From Dictyobacter aurantiacus (GTDB taxonomy: Bacteria > Chloroflexota > Ktedonobacteria > Ktedonobacterales > Ktedonobacteraceae), in contig NZ_BIFQ01000002.1 of NCBI RefSeq assembly GCF_003967515.1, positions 1,488,001 through 1,552,000 on the forward strand: DNA of 64,000 nt, written 5' to 3'. This document shows, piece by piece, positions 45,529 through 54,519 of this stretch. Position 1 is the first letter of the stretch; every line of letters begins with the position of its first letter. A program made the translations under genes and the position numbers. The notes under the pieces are model-generated. The model worked only from the letters and a program-made list of their open reading frames with translations, had not been told where the DNA came from and made no database searches.

Positions 45529-46425
45529 ATGAAAACGTTAATTATCATTCCAACATATAATGAAGCTGAAAACCTGCCCTCATTACTCCATGGTATTTTT
45601 GCCTATGTCCCTGAGACAGATGTGCTGGTGGTGGATGATCATTCGCCGGATGGGACGGGCCAGCTAGTGGAGGAGATGAGCAAGCAGGATGGGCGGATTC
45701 ATTGTATGCACCGGCCGGGCAAGCTGGGTCTGGGCACGGCATACATCGCTGGCTTCAAGTATGCGATCAGCCATCGCTATGATGCCGCCTTTGAGATGGA
45801 TGCGGATTTCTCCCATGATCCACAGCACCTGCCGGCTTTTCTAAGCGCCATCAAAGACGCCGATCTGGTGATCGGTTCGCGCTATATTCCTGGTGGGAGT
45901 ACGCCCAACTGGTCGCTGCTGCGCCGCCTGATCAGTAGTAGCGGCAATATCTTCGCCCGCGCCGTGCTGCGTCTTCCGGTGCGCGATTGTACCGGTGGTT
46001 TTCGTTGCTATCGCCGCGAGGTGTTAGAGGCTATCGGCCTGGATAGCGTTCAATCACGCGGCTATGCCTTCCAGGTGGAGATGACGTACCGGGTCTTGAA
46101 TAAGGGTTTCACCGTGGCCGAAACGCCCATCATATTCGTCGATCGCCGGCTGGGCCAGTCCAAGATGTCGCGCAGCATCGTGTTGGAGGCCTTTACTTAC
46201 GTTTTACGCACGCGTCTCATCAGCTTGCTACCCGGTCACGCGAGTACGCGGGTCCGTTATGTGCATCGCATCCTGCCACCATCGCCTCTGCCTCCACGCA
46301 TTGATGCACCACGACCACAAATTTCCATGCAGGCGGAAAGGGAGTTCCAACCAGAGCAGATAGCAGCAAACCCGCGGAAAACTGTCCCTTTTGCGATCCC
46401 ACGCCGCCCAACGCGACATCTATAG
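45529..46425 (+). CDS. Polyprenol-phosphate mannosyltransferase (GT2, DPM1-like)
   Basis: About 298 residues. It moves mannose from GDP-mannose to polyprenyl phosphate, giving the donor used in protein or glycan mannosylation at the membrane. Family marks: TLIIIPTYNEAENLPSLLHG, VLVVDDHSPDGTGQLVEEM, EMDADFSHDPQHLPAFL (metal-binding D-x-D region), GSRYIPGG and RDCTGGFRCYRREVLE. A 50-residue polar C-terminal tail is extra. The ATG at 45529 follows AAGGAAG; the frame is open from 45478. It could feed the mannose chemistry suggested by the GH38 gene at 33.8 kb. Confidence 0.92.
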   Translation: MKTLIIIPTYNEAENLPSLLHGIFAYVPETDVLVVDDHSPDGTGQLVEEMSKQDGRIHCMHRPGKLGLGTAYIAGFKYAISHRYDAAFEMDADFSHDPQHLPAFLSAIKDADLVIGSRYIPGGSTPNWSLLRRLISSSGNIFARAVLRLPVRDCTGGFRCYRREVLEAIGLDSVQSRGYAFQVEMTYRVLNKGFTVAETPIIFVDRRLGQSKMSRSIVLEAFTYVLRTRLISLLPGHASTRVRYVHRILPPSPLPPRIDAPRPQISMQAEREFQPEQIAANPRKTVPFAIPRRPTRHL

Positions 46426-46455
46426 AGCTGCAAGCCTACGGTGTTTCCAACAAGT

Positions 46456-46501
46456 GAGCATAGTGTGCGGCCACTGCACACAGTGGCCGCACACTATGCT
46501 C
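46456..46501. repeat. 21-bp perfect inverted repeat between convergent genes
   Basis: Arms 46456-46476 and 46481-46501 (GAGCATAGTGTGCGGCCACTG and its complement) are perfect around the loop CACA. It lies between the ends of two convergent genes and could terminate both, though there is no T-run. Confidence 0.75.
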
Positions 46502-46518
46502 GATTAATATATTCTCAA

Positions 46519-47490
46519 TTATAAAGTAGACAGGCGTGGCAGCACGCTGCTGGCGAATGCGCGCAATCCCTCGATATCCTCAAAATCAAACCACTGCAGC
46601 ATAATTTCCTGCGCACCGGCCTCCACATAGGCCTGAAGCTGCTGCACAATCTGATCCGGCGTACCAATGACAGATGTATTGGCCGCGACCAGGCGCTGAA
46701 CCAGCTCATCAACTTCCAGACCGGCAAACTCTGGATCTTTCTGGCGATATTGATCGAGCTTGCGCCCCAATTCCGCTTTATCGCGGGCAAAGATCAGACC
46801 ATGCATCACTGTGCGCTTGACTGCATCCGGTTGGCGTCCCTCCTGCTGGAGCAGGGTATCCAGGATTTGAGAGCGTTCTTTGAAATCAGCGGGCGTCAGA
46901 AAGACGGCGTTCCAGATATCGGCATAGCGCGCGGCCAGCGGGAGCGTTCGTTTGATGCCGTTGCCGCCAATCATGATGCGTGGACCACCGGGTCGCTGGG
47001 GACGGGGCAGCAGCGTAGCGCCGCGCACCTGAAAGAAGCGTCCCTCAAAAGTGACTGGCTCGTCGCTGCGCAGCAGACGCGTCACCACCTCCAGTGCCTC
47101 CTCAAAGCGGGCCATGCGCGTCTTCACATCACCTAATGGGTGACCAAATAGATGGTGCTCGCGTTCCTGCCAGCCGGCGCCCAGACCCAGGATCATGCGT
47201 CCATTGCTCAGGTCATCAATGGCCGCAGCCTGCCGGGCCAGCATGGTTGGCTCGCGGAAGGATACCGGCGCCACCAGCGGACCGAAATGGACCTGTTGTG
47301 TCCGATCTGCCAGGTACGCCAGCGAAATAATCATCTCCAGCGAATCTAAATCGGGTGGATTGGGATTCGTATAATGGTCCGAACGAAAGAGCCCGGCGAA
47401 GCCAAGCTGATCAACCTCCGCCGCCAACCGCTTCCAATATGGCCAGTTCAGCCCATTCTGGCCCTCGATCATGATCGAGATCTCTACCAT
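46519..47490 (-). CDS. LLM-class F420-dependent oxidoreductase
   Basis: 323 residues, a luciferase-like TIM barrel. MVEISIMIEGQNGLNWPYWK, GLFRSDHYTNPNPPDLDSLE, GPLVAPVSFREPTMLARQAA and LGLGAGWQEREHHLFG are typical of the F420-using branch (TIGR03560-like). It would oxidise or reduce an organic substrate with coenzyme F420 or FMN; F420 use is an inference. The start follows an upstream spacer with the terminator of the next gene. It is single. Confidence 0.88.
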   Translation of the reverse strand: MVEISIMIEGQNGLNWPYWKRLAAEVDQLGFAGLFRSDHYTNPNPPDLDSLEMIISLAYLADRTQQVHFGPLVAPVSFREPTMLARQAAAIDDLSNGRMILGLGAGWQEREHHLFGHPLGDVKTRMARFEEALEVVTRLLRSDEPVTFEGRFFQVRGATLLPRPQRPGGPRIMIGGNGIKRTLPLAARYADIWNAVFLTPADFKERSQILDTLLQQEGRQPDAVKRTVMHGLIFARDKAELGRKLDQYRQKDPEFAGLEVDELVQRLVAANTSVIGTPDQIVQQLQAYVEAGAQEIMLQWFDFEDIEGLRAFASSVLPRLSTL

Positions 47491-47563
47491 CGTCGATTAC
47501 CCTCAATTCTTTGATGTGGTGTCACTCTATAATCAATGCAACAACAACGGCAAATAAAATAAT

Positions 47564-47593
47564 CCCGCTTTTCTCCGATGGGAAAAAAGCGGG
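47564..47593 (-). terminator. Terminator downstream of the membrane/amidohydrolase operon
   Basis: A 13-bp stem with one mismatch (CCCGCTTTTCTCC 47564-47576 with 47581-47593). T-runs flank both sides, so it can end leftward transcription from the gene stopping at 47620. Confidence 0.75.
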
Positions 47594-47619
47594 CTGGTTT
47601 TTTATCGGGCCGAGAGAGA

Positions 47620-48327
47620 TTAGCGCAGGGCATCGCGAATGGTCAGGCCGAAGCGCTCAACGATAGGCGTCAGGGTTGAGAGCAGGATTGAGCCGATGAC
47701 CAGCACAATGATGATGTTGACGCCTGACCAGGTGACCCAACCGGGAATAAAGGCGTTCGCTGGCTCCTGGCCTGTCAGCAGCAGCACCAGGTTGCCATAG
47801 AGGCCACCGATGATATTGTTCGGGATGACGGCGCACAGCAAGAAAAAGATAAAGCCGCGCAGCGTGAAGACATCCTTGCCGACCGGGCTGACGCCGAAGC
47901 GATAGGCCAGGAAACGATAGAGCAGCATCGGGATGCACAGCTGGATGAAGTCGGCGGCACCGAACGGGATCGCCACCAGCACCGGAATGCCAGAGAGCAG
48001 GCCCGCGCCCACAAAGTTGCCGATATAGGCGATGACGAAGGCCCAGCCGCCAAACCAGAGAGCGAAGGGCAGGCCAAAGCCGATCGCGATAAATATGGTA
48101 CTTACGCCAAATGCGGGTCCCGGCAATGTGACCACACCGAGCCAGGACAGGACGGTATAGACCGCCGTCGCCACCGCCACCGCCACCAGTTGAGATAGGC
48201 TTGGCCAGCCGGTGAAGCGGAACGTATAGCGAATGCTGGTCGATGCACTGCCCTCGATTGCCGGTGGCTCATCTGGATAATTGCGGTTCACCTCAACATT
48301 ATCTGACCGTTTCAATGAATCTTCCAT
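47620..48327 (-). CDS. Six-TM membrane protein, possible ECF S-component
   Basis: 235 residues. A 45-residue polar N-terminus precedes about six hydrophobic helices: SLSQLVAVAVATAVYTVLSW, GVSTIFIAIGFGLPFALWFG, FVIAYIGNFVGAGLLSGIPV and others. The Ala-rich first helix ending A-x-Y-x-V-L and the size fit ECF S-components, which bind one vitamin or base and dock to EcfT. A MASE1-like sensor domain is the main alternative. It lies 75 bases after a deaminase-type amidohydrolase in the same direction. If it is an S-component, the EcfT/EcfA pair at 23.8-26.8 kb could serve it. Confidence 0.45.
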   Translation of the reverse strand: MEDSLKRSDNVEVNRNYPDEPPAIEGSASTSIRYTFRFTGWPSLSQLVAVAVATAVYTVLSWLGVVTLPGPAFGVSTIFIAIGFGLPFALWFGGWAFVIAYIGNFVGAGLLSGIPVLVAIPFGAADFIQLCIPMLLYRFLAYRFGVSPVGKDVFTLRGFIFFLLCAVIPNNIIGGLYGNLVLLLTGQEPANAFIPGWVTWSGVNIIIVLVIGSILLSTLTPIVERFGLTIRDALR

Positions 48328-48402
48328 CTGAAAAATCCTTCCTTAAACATAGAGTGAAGATACTCTAAAATACCGATACCTGTTATAAAGAACTCCTGGA
48401 TG

Positions 48403-49959
48403 TTATTTTTTCTGTAGAAACAGCTGACGTAATGTGTCGAGCTGCGCGAGAATTTCGTTGGTATGGGCGAGCAACGTCTGTGAATCTGGTGCCTGTGCCA
48501 TGGCGAAGCGACATTGCTCGCGAATTTCCTGGCGCAGGGCCGCCTCATCAACGTTGAGCATCTTCCCCTGCTCGACCACGATCTCACCATTGACGATCAC
48601 GCCATCGATGGCTGTACCGTGTTCACAATAAATTAAATGCAGGTAGGGATCGCGCAACGGCACGAAGGCATCCGCATCCAGGTCCAATAAGATCAGATCC
48701 GCCAGTTGCCGCTCCTCAATGCGCCCCAGCTCTCCCGGCAGACCCAGGGCGGTCGCTCCGCCCTCCGTCGCCGCCTGCAAGATGGTCGCTGGTTGCGGCC
48801 AGCGGCGATAATCTATCTGGGGCAGATTATGCATCAGCCCTGTGAGCTTGAGCACATCAAACATATTCTGGCGATCATTGCTGGCCGAACCATCGCTGCC
48901 CAGCGCGATATTGACCCCCTGGTCCAGCGCATCCGAGAGGGGAAAACGACCACTGCCCAGGCGCAGATTGCTGATCGGATTATGCACCACCGTCGTGCCG
49001 GTGCGCGACAGGATCTTCAGATCGCCGGGGTCCAGCCAGATCGTATGCGCCAGCGACGTGCCGGGTCGCAGGAGCCCCATCTGTTCCAGGTAGCGAATGC
49101 CTCCCTGCCCCAGGGTCTCATGAATCACCGCCGCCTGCAGCTCGGTCTCAACCGCGTGCAGATGCATGCCGGTCTGGTAGCGTTCCGTGAGATTCAGGCA
49201 CGCCTCCAATAGCTGGGGGCTACACCAGTGGATACCGCTGGGACCCGTGAAGCAGCGCAGGCGCCCATTGGCGCTATTATCCCAGGTGGCGATAAATTGC
49301 TCCAGCACCTCGAGTTGAACCTCGATCGGCTCCCAATCGGCGAAGCGGTCGGTAAAGGGATGGCCCGGAAAATGCAGGCCGTATCTGGTGCCGGCCTCCA
49401 ATACCAGGTCGCGATCCTCAATGGATGGGGCGACGGCGGCCCGGATGCCCGCATCATGGTATGCATGCATTGTAGCATCCAGGTACTCGCCGGCGACACC
49501 CGCGCTGGTCCAGAGATGGTCCAGCACGGCGGTGGTGCCCGTCTTGAGCATTTCGAGCGCGCCCAGCAAGGTGCTGAGATAGACCAGGTGCGGTGACCAT
49601 TCAATGGAGTTGCCAAATAGCGGTACCAACCACAGCTCCAATGGCAGCGATGGAGAGGTTGCTTTCAGCAAATTCTCCAGCGAATGCGTATGAGCATTAA
49701 TCAGGCCCGGCAGGACTAAACGATTTTTCCCTGTAATGATTTTATCGAGGTGTAGTGGATTCAACGAGAGCGTACCGCTGGGACCAACCGCGGCGATATA
49801 GCGACCAATGATCAAGATATCCTGATCATGCAGTAGCTTGTCTGGTTCGTTCGGAGCCAGGATCGTACAGCCCCGAATTAAGAGATGGCGCAGATGGGTC
49901 TGTTGATAATAGTGGTCAACTTCATCTTTACGCAATTGTTCCCTGGTCAATGTCTGCAT
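48403..49959 (-). CDS. Amidohydrolase, MTA/SAH-deaminase or chlorohydrolase type
   Basis: 518 residues. It belongs to the metal-dependent amidohydrolases that deaminate nucleosides or dechlorinate triazines. The metal-site motif PGLINAHTHSLENLLKAT is near residue 85. MHLHAVETELQ is the third-strand His, LAHTIWLDPGDLKILSRTG the next His, and NIALGSDGSASNDRQNMFDV the Asp. The N-terminal LLIRGCTILAPNEPDKLL and the C-terminal GVIVNGEIVVEQGK are the usual beta domain. The exact substrate is not fixed by these motifs. It is the first gene of a unit with a membrane protein. The start follows GGAGGAG. Confidence 0.88.
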   Translation of the reverse strand: MQTLTREQLRKDEVDHYYQQTHLRHLLIRGCTILAPNEPDKLLHDQDILIIGRYIAAVGPSGTLSLNPLHLDKIITGKNRLVLPGLINAHTHSLENLLKATSPSLPLELWLVPLFGNSIEWSPHLVYLSTLLGALEMLKTGTTAVLDHLWTSAGVAGEYLDATMHAYHDAGIRAAVAPSIEDRDLVLEAGTRYGLHFPGHPFTDRFADWEPIEVQLEVLEQFIATWDNSANGRLRCFTGPSGIHWCSPQLLEACLNLTERYQTGMHLHAVETELQAAVIHETLGQGGIRYLEQMGLLRPGTSLAHTIWLDPGDLKILSRTGTTVVHNPISNLRLGSGRFPLSDALDQGVNIALGSDGSASNDRQNMFDVLKLTGLMHNLPQIDYRRWPQPATILQAATEGGATALGLPGELGRIEERQLADLILLDLDADAFVPLRDPYLHLIYCEHGTAIDGVIVNGEIVVEQGKMLNVDEAALRQEIREQCRFAMAQAPDSQTLLAHTNEILAQLDTLRQLFLQKK

Positions 49960-50055
49960 ATAAAAAACTCCTCCGCATTCTCTACTTATCCACCACTCTA
50001 TGCCCGCGAAAAACGCAGAGCATGGAGGGCGCGGATAAGCAGGAGATAGAGTCTG

Positions 50056-51528
50056 TCAGGACGAGCGCAGTTGATCGGCGCGATCGTAACAATCGAGTGC
50101 CTCCTGATGGCGGCCCAGGGCATCGAGAACAGTACCCCGGTTGAGCCAGATTTGTGGATCGTTCGGGTTGATATGCATGGCCTGCTCATAGGCCATCAGT
50201 GCCTCTTTATAGCGTTCGAGCGCGAAATAGGTATCGCCTAGAGCAAGCCAGATCGATGCTTTGCCGGCGTTGATCTCGATAGCGCGGTGGTAGGCTTTGA
50301 GCGCCTCATCGTACTCGCGCATCGTAAATAACTTATCGCCGCGCTTCTCCCAATCGGCAGGAGTCAATGGCATGGCGGGTGTAATCGGCGTCGCCGGTAA
50401 GGCCGGGGTTAGCGGCCCTGATGGGAAAGCTGGCAATGGAGTCAATGGCGCGCTGTTACGTCGTCCACTGCCACGATCGAAGCTTGATGATGATATACCA
50501 GATGGTGTCGCTGCAAGCCTTGTGCCAGCGATCTGTGGCTGCTTAAACTGCTGGCTGACCGGCATTTGAACGGGTCGTGATGTCAGGGTCACCATATCCT
50601 GTATGAGCAACTGCAGAGAAGGGTAACGACGCTCAGGTTTGGGATGCAGGGCCCGACTCAGGATGGGCAACAATGGCTCGTACTCCTGCGCTGGCAGTGT
50701 TTGCGGCAACAATTGCTGACAGAGGGCCGCAAACATATATTGATCGCTGGCCGCGCTGACCGCGTTCCAATATGCCTGGGCATTGCCCTGCTGGCTGGCC
50801 TGGGCCGCCATGTACAGTTCCGGGGCCAGGTATGGCGCCGGTGGAGGCTGCAGGCGAGCCAGCCCGAAGTCAGCTACCCAGACGCGCTCATAGCTGGAAA
50901 ACAGGATATTGCCCGGAACCAGCGCGCCATGGGCCAGCCCACGCGCATGGGCCGCCGTCAGGGCGGAGCCGATCTGTTGCAAGACATGCATCACCAGCGC
51001 GCGTGGTGAGCCCCCCTGCTGGTAGATCGCCTGCTGATTTTCGCTGTTTTGCAGATAGGCCACAAAATGCCTGAGCGCGCCAGGGATATACTGGCAGAGT
51101 GTCAGCAGGTACAGATTGGTCGAGCCAGAAGATGATCGCTCGAAGTGAGCGCCGCTTCCACCATCTAGCTGTTCCGAGGACCAGGTACTGCAACTGAAAA
51201 CCGAGAGAATAGAATTGTGGCGCAACGCCGTCGTTACGCGCACCTCGCGTCGGGCCGCCTCCCATAGTTCAGGATTGGCCGTATAGGCCGGAAACAGCTT
51301 GATCGCCACCGGCTGACCAGAGCGCTGATGTATTGCCTGATACGCATGGCCACTCCTTCCAGTCCCCAGAAGTTTACGAACCTCGTAGATCCCCAGTGTG
51401 GTATGGGCTGCCAGGGCGCCACATACGCTACAGATAACCTCCCCCGGCCGCAACGCGTGCGAAGGATGTCCCAGACAAAACAGAGCCCCCGATCCCGCCC
51501 GCGGCTCGTATTGTGTATTTTGATCCAT
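50056..51528 (-). CDS. Zinc-ribbon / protein pseudokinase / TPR protein
   Basis: About 490 residues. Residues 18-36 resemble a zinc ribbon (CLGHPSHALRPGEVICSVCG). A Hanks-type kinase domain spans about 46-330, with the loop LLGTGRSGHAYQA, the Lys in PVAIKLF (77) and DFG at 220-222. The HRD motif reads HGALVPGN (200-207), so the catalytic Asp is Ala and the following Lys is Val. Phosphotransfer is therefore unlikely. A Ser/Pro-rich linker and three TPR units (FTMREYDEALKAYHRAIEIN and two more) end the protein. The start at 51528 follows GAGAGG. It is the last gene of an operon with a 10-TM protein and a DoxX-like protein. Confidence 0.82.
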   Translation of the reverse strand: MDQNTQYEPRAGSGALFCLGHPSHALRPGEVICSVCGALAAHTTLGIYEVRKLLGTGRSGHAYQAIHQRSGQPVAIKLFPAYTANPELWEAARREVRVTTALRHNSILSVFSCSTWSSEQLDGGSGAHFERSSSGSTNLYLLTLCQYIPGALRHFVAYLQNSENQQAIYQQGGSPRALVMHVLQQIGSALTAAHARGLAHGALVPGNILFSSYERVWVADFGLARLQPPPAPYLAPELYMAAQASQQGNAQAYWNAVSAASDQYMFAALCQQLLPQTLPAQEYEPLLPILSRALHPKPERRYPSLQLLIQDMVTLTSRPVQMPVSQQFKQPQIAGTRLAATPSGISSSSFDRGSGRRNSAPLTPLPAFPSGPLTPALPATPITPAMPLTPADWEKRGDKLFTMREYDEALKAYHRAIEINAGKASIWLALGDTYFALERYKEALMAYEQAMHINPNDPQIWLNRGTVLDALGRHQEALDCYDRADQLRSS

Positions 51529-51658
51529 CTTGTTCGGCCTCTCTTCTGAGTTCAGGAAATTTTCGTGCCACATATGAACCGGGTGAAGGGAGAAGGTGTG
51601 CACATCGGTGATGGAACGCTGCCAATGTGTATGAACCTTCTCCTTTCGCAACGCCAAT

Positions 51659-53851
51659 CTACTCGTCTAACGGTAATTGGTCCATGTGATGCGACTGGTA
51701 AAAGTGCTGGCTGAGCTCGCTATGTCCATTGTGCCGCAAGGCCTGTGAATGACCCTGGTGTGGAGGGAGCAGCGAACGTATTTCATGGGCCGCATCGGTG
51801 ATCGGGCGCTGGCTGTGCGCCTGTGGCTTCTGATGAGTATCGTTCTCGTTACTCTGTGCCGAAGCCTCGTTGCGTGTCGTGATCTGCGACACCTGCCCTA
51901 CCAGGTTATGTTGCTGTTCCGCCAGTAGATCCACCTCGCGAATGACGCGATCCAGTACCATGCGTTCAAAGCTGGCATTTACCTCGGTTTTAAAGAGATT
52001 GGAGTGCTTGATCTCAGTCAATGCCTCGTGGATACGACGTGTCAGATTGCTGATAGAATCCAGGGCGGCTCCAATCCGTCTCCACTGACCCTCCTGCCGA
52101 CGCTGAATGTGGGCCAGTCCCAGATAGACTGAACGCAGCTCGGGCGCACCCTGTGGCATCTGCTGATTGGGTCCCCATGGAGGAAGTCCCTGCCCGAGGC
52201 GGTCCACCCCTTCCTGCAATACCCGGCACTCCTGGGTCATCTGATCATATTTGGCGCCGCGCTGTGACAGGGCGCTGATACGATCCAGCATCAGATTCAA
52301 GCTGATAGCGATCGGCAGCAGGGGTCCGCTGACCGTTGGGGCGCGTGCCACAATATCGCCACGGGCAACCCGGGCATGGACGTCGCGCAGGGCTGCGATC
52401 CCCTGTTCCATCAACAACTTCTCCTGTGCGTCGCGCGTCGCCTCATCGGCCTCGCGCCGCGTCACCTGCAGTTCGCGCCTGGAGATGACCAGTTCGCCAC
52501 GCATCTGCATCGTCAGGCGATTATTCTCCAGCAATGTCATGGCCTGGCGCGCGATCACGATCAAGATCAGCAGCAGCGCCACGATATCGGCCTGGATGAG
52601 TGTGATACCACCACGAGGCGCGATATTGGTCAACAGAATGGCGCAGGTTGCCAGGACCAGGATAAAGGGAGCGATCGTCTGTGCCGTCATACTGATCTGG
52701 GTCAGGCGATTGGGAGTCAGACCTGAACTTCCCGGCAGCCGGAGATTCTTCAGGCGTTCCTCCTGTTCCTGTTCCCGAGCCACGCTGCGTGGATACTCGA
52801 TGGCCGCCAATCCGATCAGAGCAAGGCTCAGTGGCCACAGCACATCCTGCAGCGTGCCCGTATTGAAGTTATTCGACAGGCTGTAGAACGCCAGCAAACT
52901 ATCGGTGATAGCCAGGAAGAAGAGCCCCAGGCACAGGAGGATAAAGACCGGTTGTTGCGCCCGACTGGCCAGTGGGCTGAACATCAGGAAGGCGCCGATC
53001 GCCACCAGGAACAGATCTCCGGTTGGGAAGTAGATTGAAAGGAATGCAGCGCCCGTGCTGGGAGCCTGTGCCAGGCCGGAGATGAGTGGGCTCAACAGGA
53101 AGAACCAGGAGAGAGCCAGTGCTGTTCCAATAACCGCCAGGGCATCCAGAAGCAGGCGTACCCGGCCAACCGACGCCTTATTGCGCCGCGTCAGAAACAG
53201 CGTGCCCAGCAGAAAGAAAGGATATGATCCCACAAACCCGATATCATAGATGCCGGGAAATGGCACATCGGCACTATTCATGCGGATATCATAGCTGGTC
53301 CAGACAGCCTGGCCGCTGGCATACAGGGCGATGCCACAGGCCAGCAGTGACCAGGCCATAAACGCCCGCCGAGCCGCCTGCGCCTCATTATGAATAGTGG
53401 CCAGTTCATTGGGGGAGTACCGACCAGTCTTGCTCTCAAGCAACTGACGACGCAATTGATTGGAAACTTTATACAGACGTAAAGCAATACGGGTACAGAA
53501 AACCAGACCTATGCCCTCACCAACAAACTGGAAGATATCTGAAGCGCTCTTGAGAAAGAAGCTCTTCCCGGGAACCTGGCCGAACAGGACCATCGAGACC
53601 AGAAAGAGCGAGAAGGCCGCCGAAAAGACCAGCACGATCCAGGGTCCGCTATGTTCTGCCCAGAAGTCGCGTGCCAGCGCTTCGCCATGAAAGAAGGAGG
53701 TATGCCTCTCATTTGCCTTGCGCTGACCCATCCCCTGCATCTGCTCCTGATGAAAGCCCGCTTCCATGCCTTGCATCATAGGATGAGGGGTTTGTGGGCC
53801 CGCGGACCCACCCAGGTAGCCCGAAAACTGAGATGCCTCATTGTATGCCAT
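51659..53851 (-). CDS. Ten-TM membrane protein with HAMP-like cytoplasmic tail
   Basis: 730 residues from the ATG at 53851, supported by GAGAGGATC upstream; the frame is open to 54268 but that part overlaps the DoxX gene. A Gln/Met/Gly-rich N-terminus is followed by about ten hydrophobic helices (IVLVFSAAFSLFLVSMVLFG to ADIVALLLILIVIARQAMTL). A long coiled-coil follows (LTMQMRGELVISRRELQVTR and on). The segment GIAALRDVHARVARGDIVAR resembles a HAMP linker. No kinase, cyclase or receiver output domain is present, so signal transfer may go through partners such as the pseudokinase encoded next. Confidence 0.65.
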   Translation of the reverse strand: MAYNEASQFSGYLGGSAGPQTPHPMMQGMEAGFHQEQMQGMGQRKANERHTSFFHGEALARDFWAEHSGPWIVLVFSAAFSLFLVSMVLFGQVPGKSFFLKSASDIFQFVGEGIGLVFCTRIALRLYKVSNQLRRQLLESKTGRYSPNELATIHNEAQAARRAFMAWSLLACGIALYASGQAVWTSYDIRMNSADVPFPGIYDIGFVGSYPFFLLGTLFLTRRNKASVGRVRLLLDALAVIGTALALSWFFLLSPLISGLAQAPSTGAAFLSIYFPTGDLFLVAIGAFLMFSPLASRAQQPVFILLCLGLFFLAITDSLLAFYSLSNNFNTGTLQDVLWPLSLALIGLAAIEYPRSVAREQEQEERLKNLRLPGSSGLTPNRLTQISMTAQTIAPFILVLATCAILLTNIAPRGGITLIQADIVALLLILIVIARQAMTLLENNRLTMQMRGELVISRRELQVTRREADEATRDAQEKLLMEQGIAALRDVHARVARGDIVARAPTVSGPLLPIAISLNLMLDRISALSQRGAKYDQMTQECRVLQEGVDRLGQGLPPWGPNQQMPQGAPELRSVYLGLAHIQRRQEGQWRRIGAALDSISNLTRRIHEALTEIKHSNLFKTEVNASFERMVLDRVIREVDLLAEQQHNLVGQVSQITTRNEASAQSNENDTHQKPQAHSQRPITDAAHEIRSLLPPHQGHSQALRHNGHSELSQHFYQSHHMDQLPLDE

Positions 53852-53886
53852 AAACGATCCTCTCAGACTACGTACGTATACACTAT

Positions 53887-54519
53887 CTACAAGCTTACTT
53901 TGTCTGGACCCAGGCCCGCGTATCGCCCCGCACGGCTGAGCATCAGACCCAGGAAGGTCAGCCAGAAAACGATCAGCACACCAATATCTGGTGGACCCTG
54001 CCCCAAGAAACCAGCGAACAGACCCATGCCCATACAGCCCAGAGCCGTCAGGCACATACCTATCAGGCAAGAAAGCGTGGTAAACACTCCACAAATAAGA
54101 CAGATCCCCAGGCAGATTTCCGCCAGCAGCAGGGTGGTGATGAACGCCTGCGTCTGCAACTGTGCCAGCCCGAACCACCAGGAGAACCAGGTGGATACCA
54201 GCGGTATATGTCCCGCGGCGGCATGGGACAGCAGCGAGAGATACCCAGCGGTGAAGGAACCACGCCATTTCACCCAGGCATCACCCAGGCAAAGGCCGCC
54301 GCAGAGGACGCGCAGCAGGGCAACGATGCGCCAGCGCCATAGTTCCAGCGTTCGTCCCTTATGCGCGACAGCCGCTATGCGGGGAGCTGGCGTATAGGCC
54401 TTAGCGCCCAGGCCAGGAACAACGTGCGATCGCATCGCGTCTGGCTGCCTGCTCTGCTCTAACTGTAAAACCGACCTATTCTTGACCACATAGACTCCCT
54501 TTGCATGCCGCTCTCTCAT
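53887..54519 (-). CDS. DoxX-like membrane protein
   Basis: 210 residues. A 60-residue basic N-terminus precedes four hydrophobic helices in DoxX layout (ALLRVLCGGLCLGDAWVKW, AFITTLLLAEICLGICLICG, LSCLIGMCLTALGCMGMGLF, GVLIVFWLTFLGLMLSRAGR). DoxX proteins are small quinone- or thiol-linked membrane proteins with variable roles. The next gene starts 35 bases later in the same direction. The start is not well supported by a ribosome-binding site, so the N-terminus may be shorter. Confidence 0.65.
   Translation of the reverse strand: MRERHAKGVYVVKNRSVLQLEQSRQPDAMRSHVVPGLGAKAYTPAPRIAAVAHKGRTLELWRWRIVALLRVLCGGLCLGDAWVKWRGSFTAGYLSLLSHAAAGHIPLVSTWFSWWFGLAQLQTQAFITTLLLAEICLGICLICGVFTTLSCLIGMCLTALGCMGMGLFAGFLGQGPPDIGVLIVFWLTFLGLMLSRAGRYAGLGPDKVSL

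Noticed and set aside
53852..54268. N-terminal extension of the 10-TM protein
   Set aside because: It overlaps the DoxX gene in another frame and is a shadow; a good ribosome-binding site precedes 53851.
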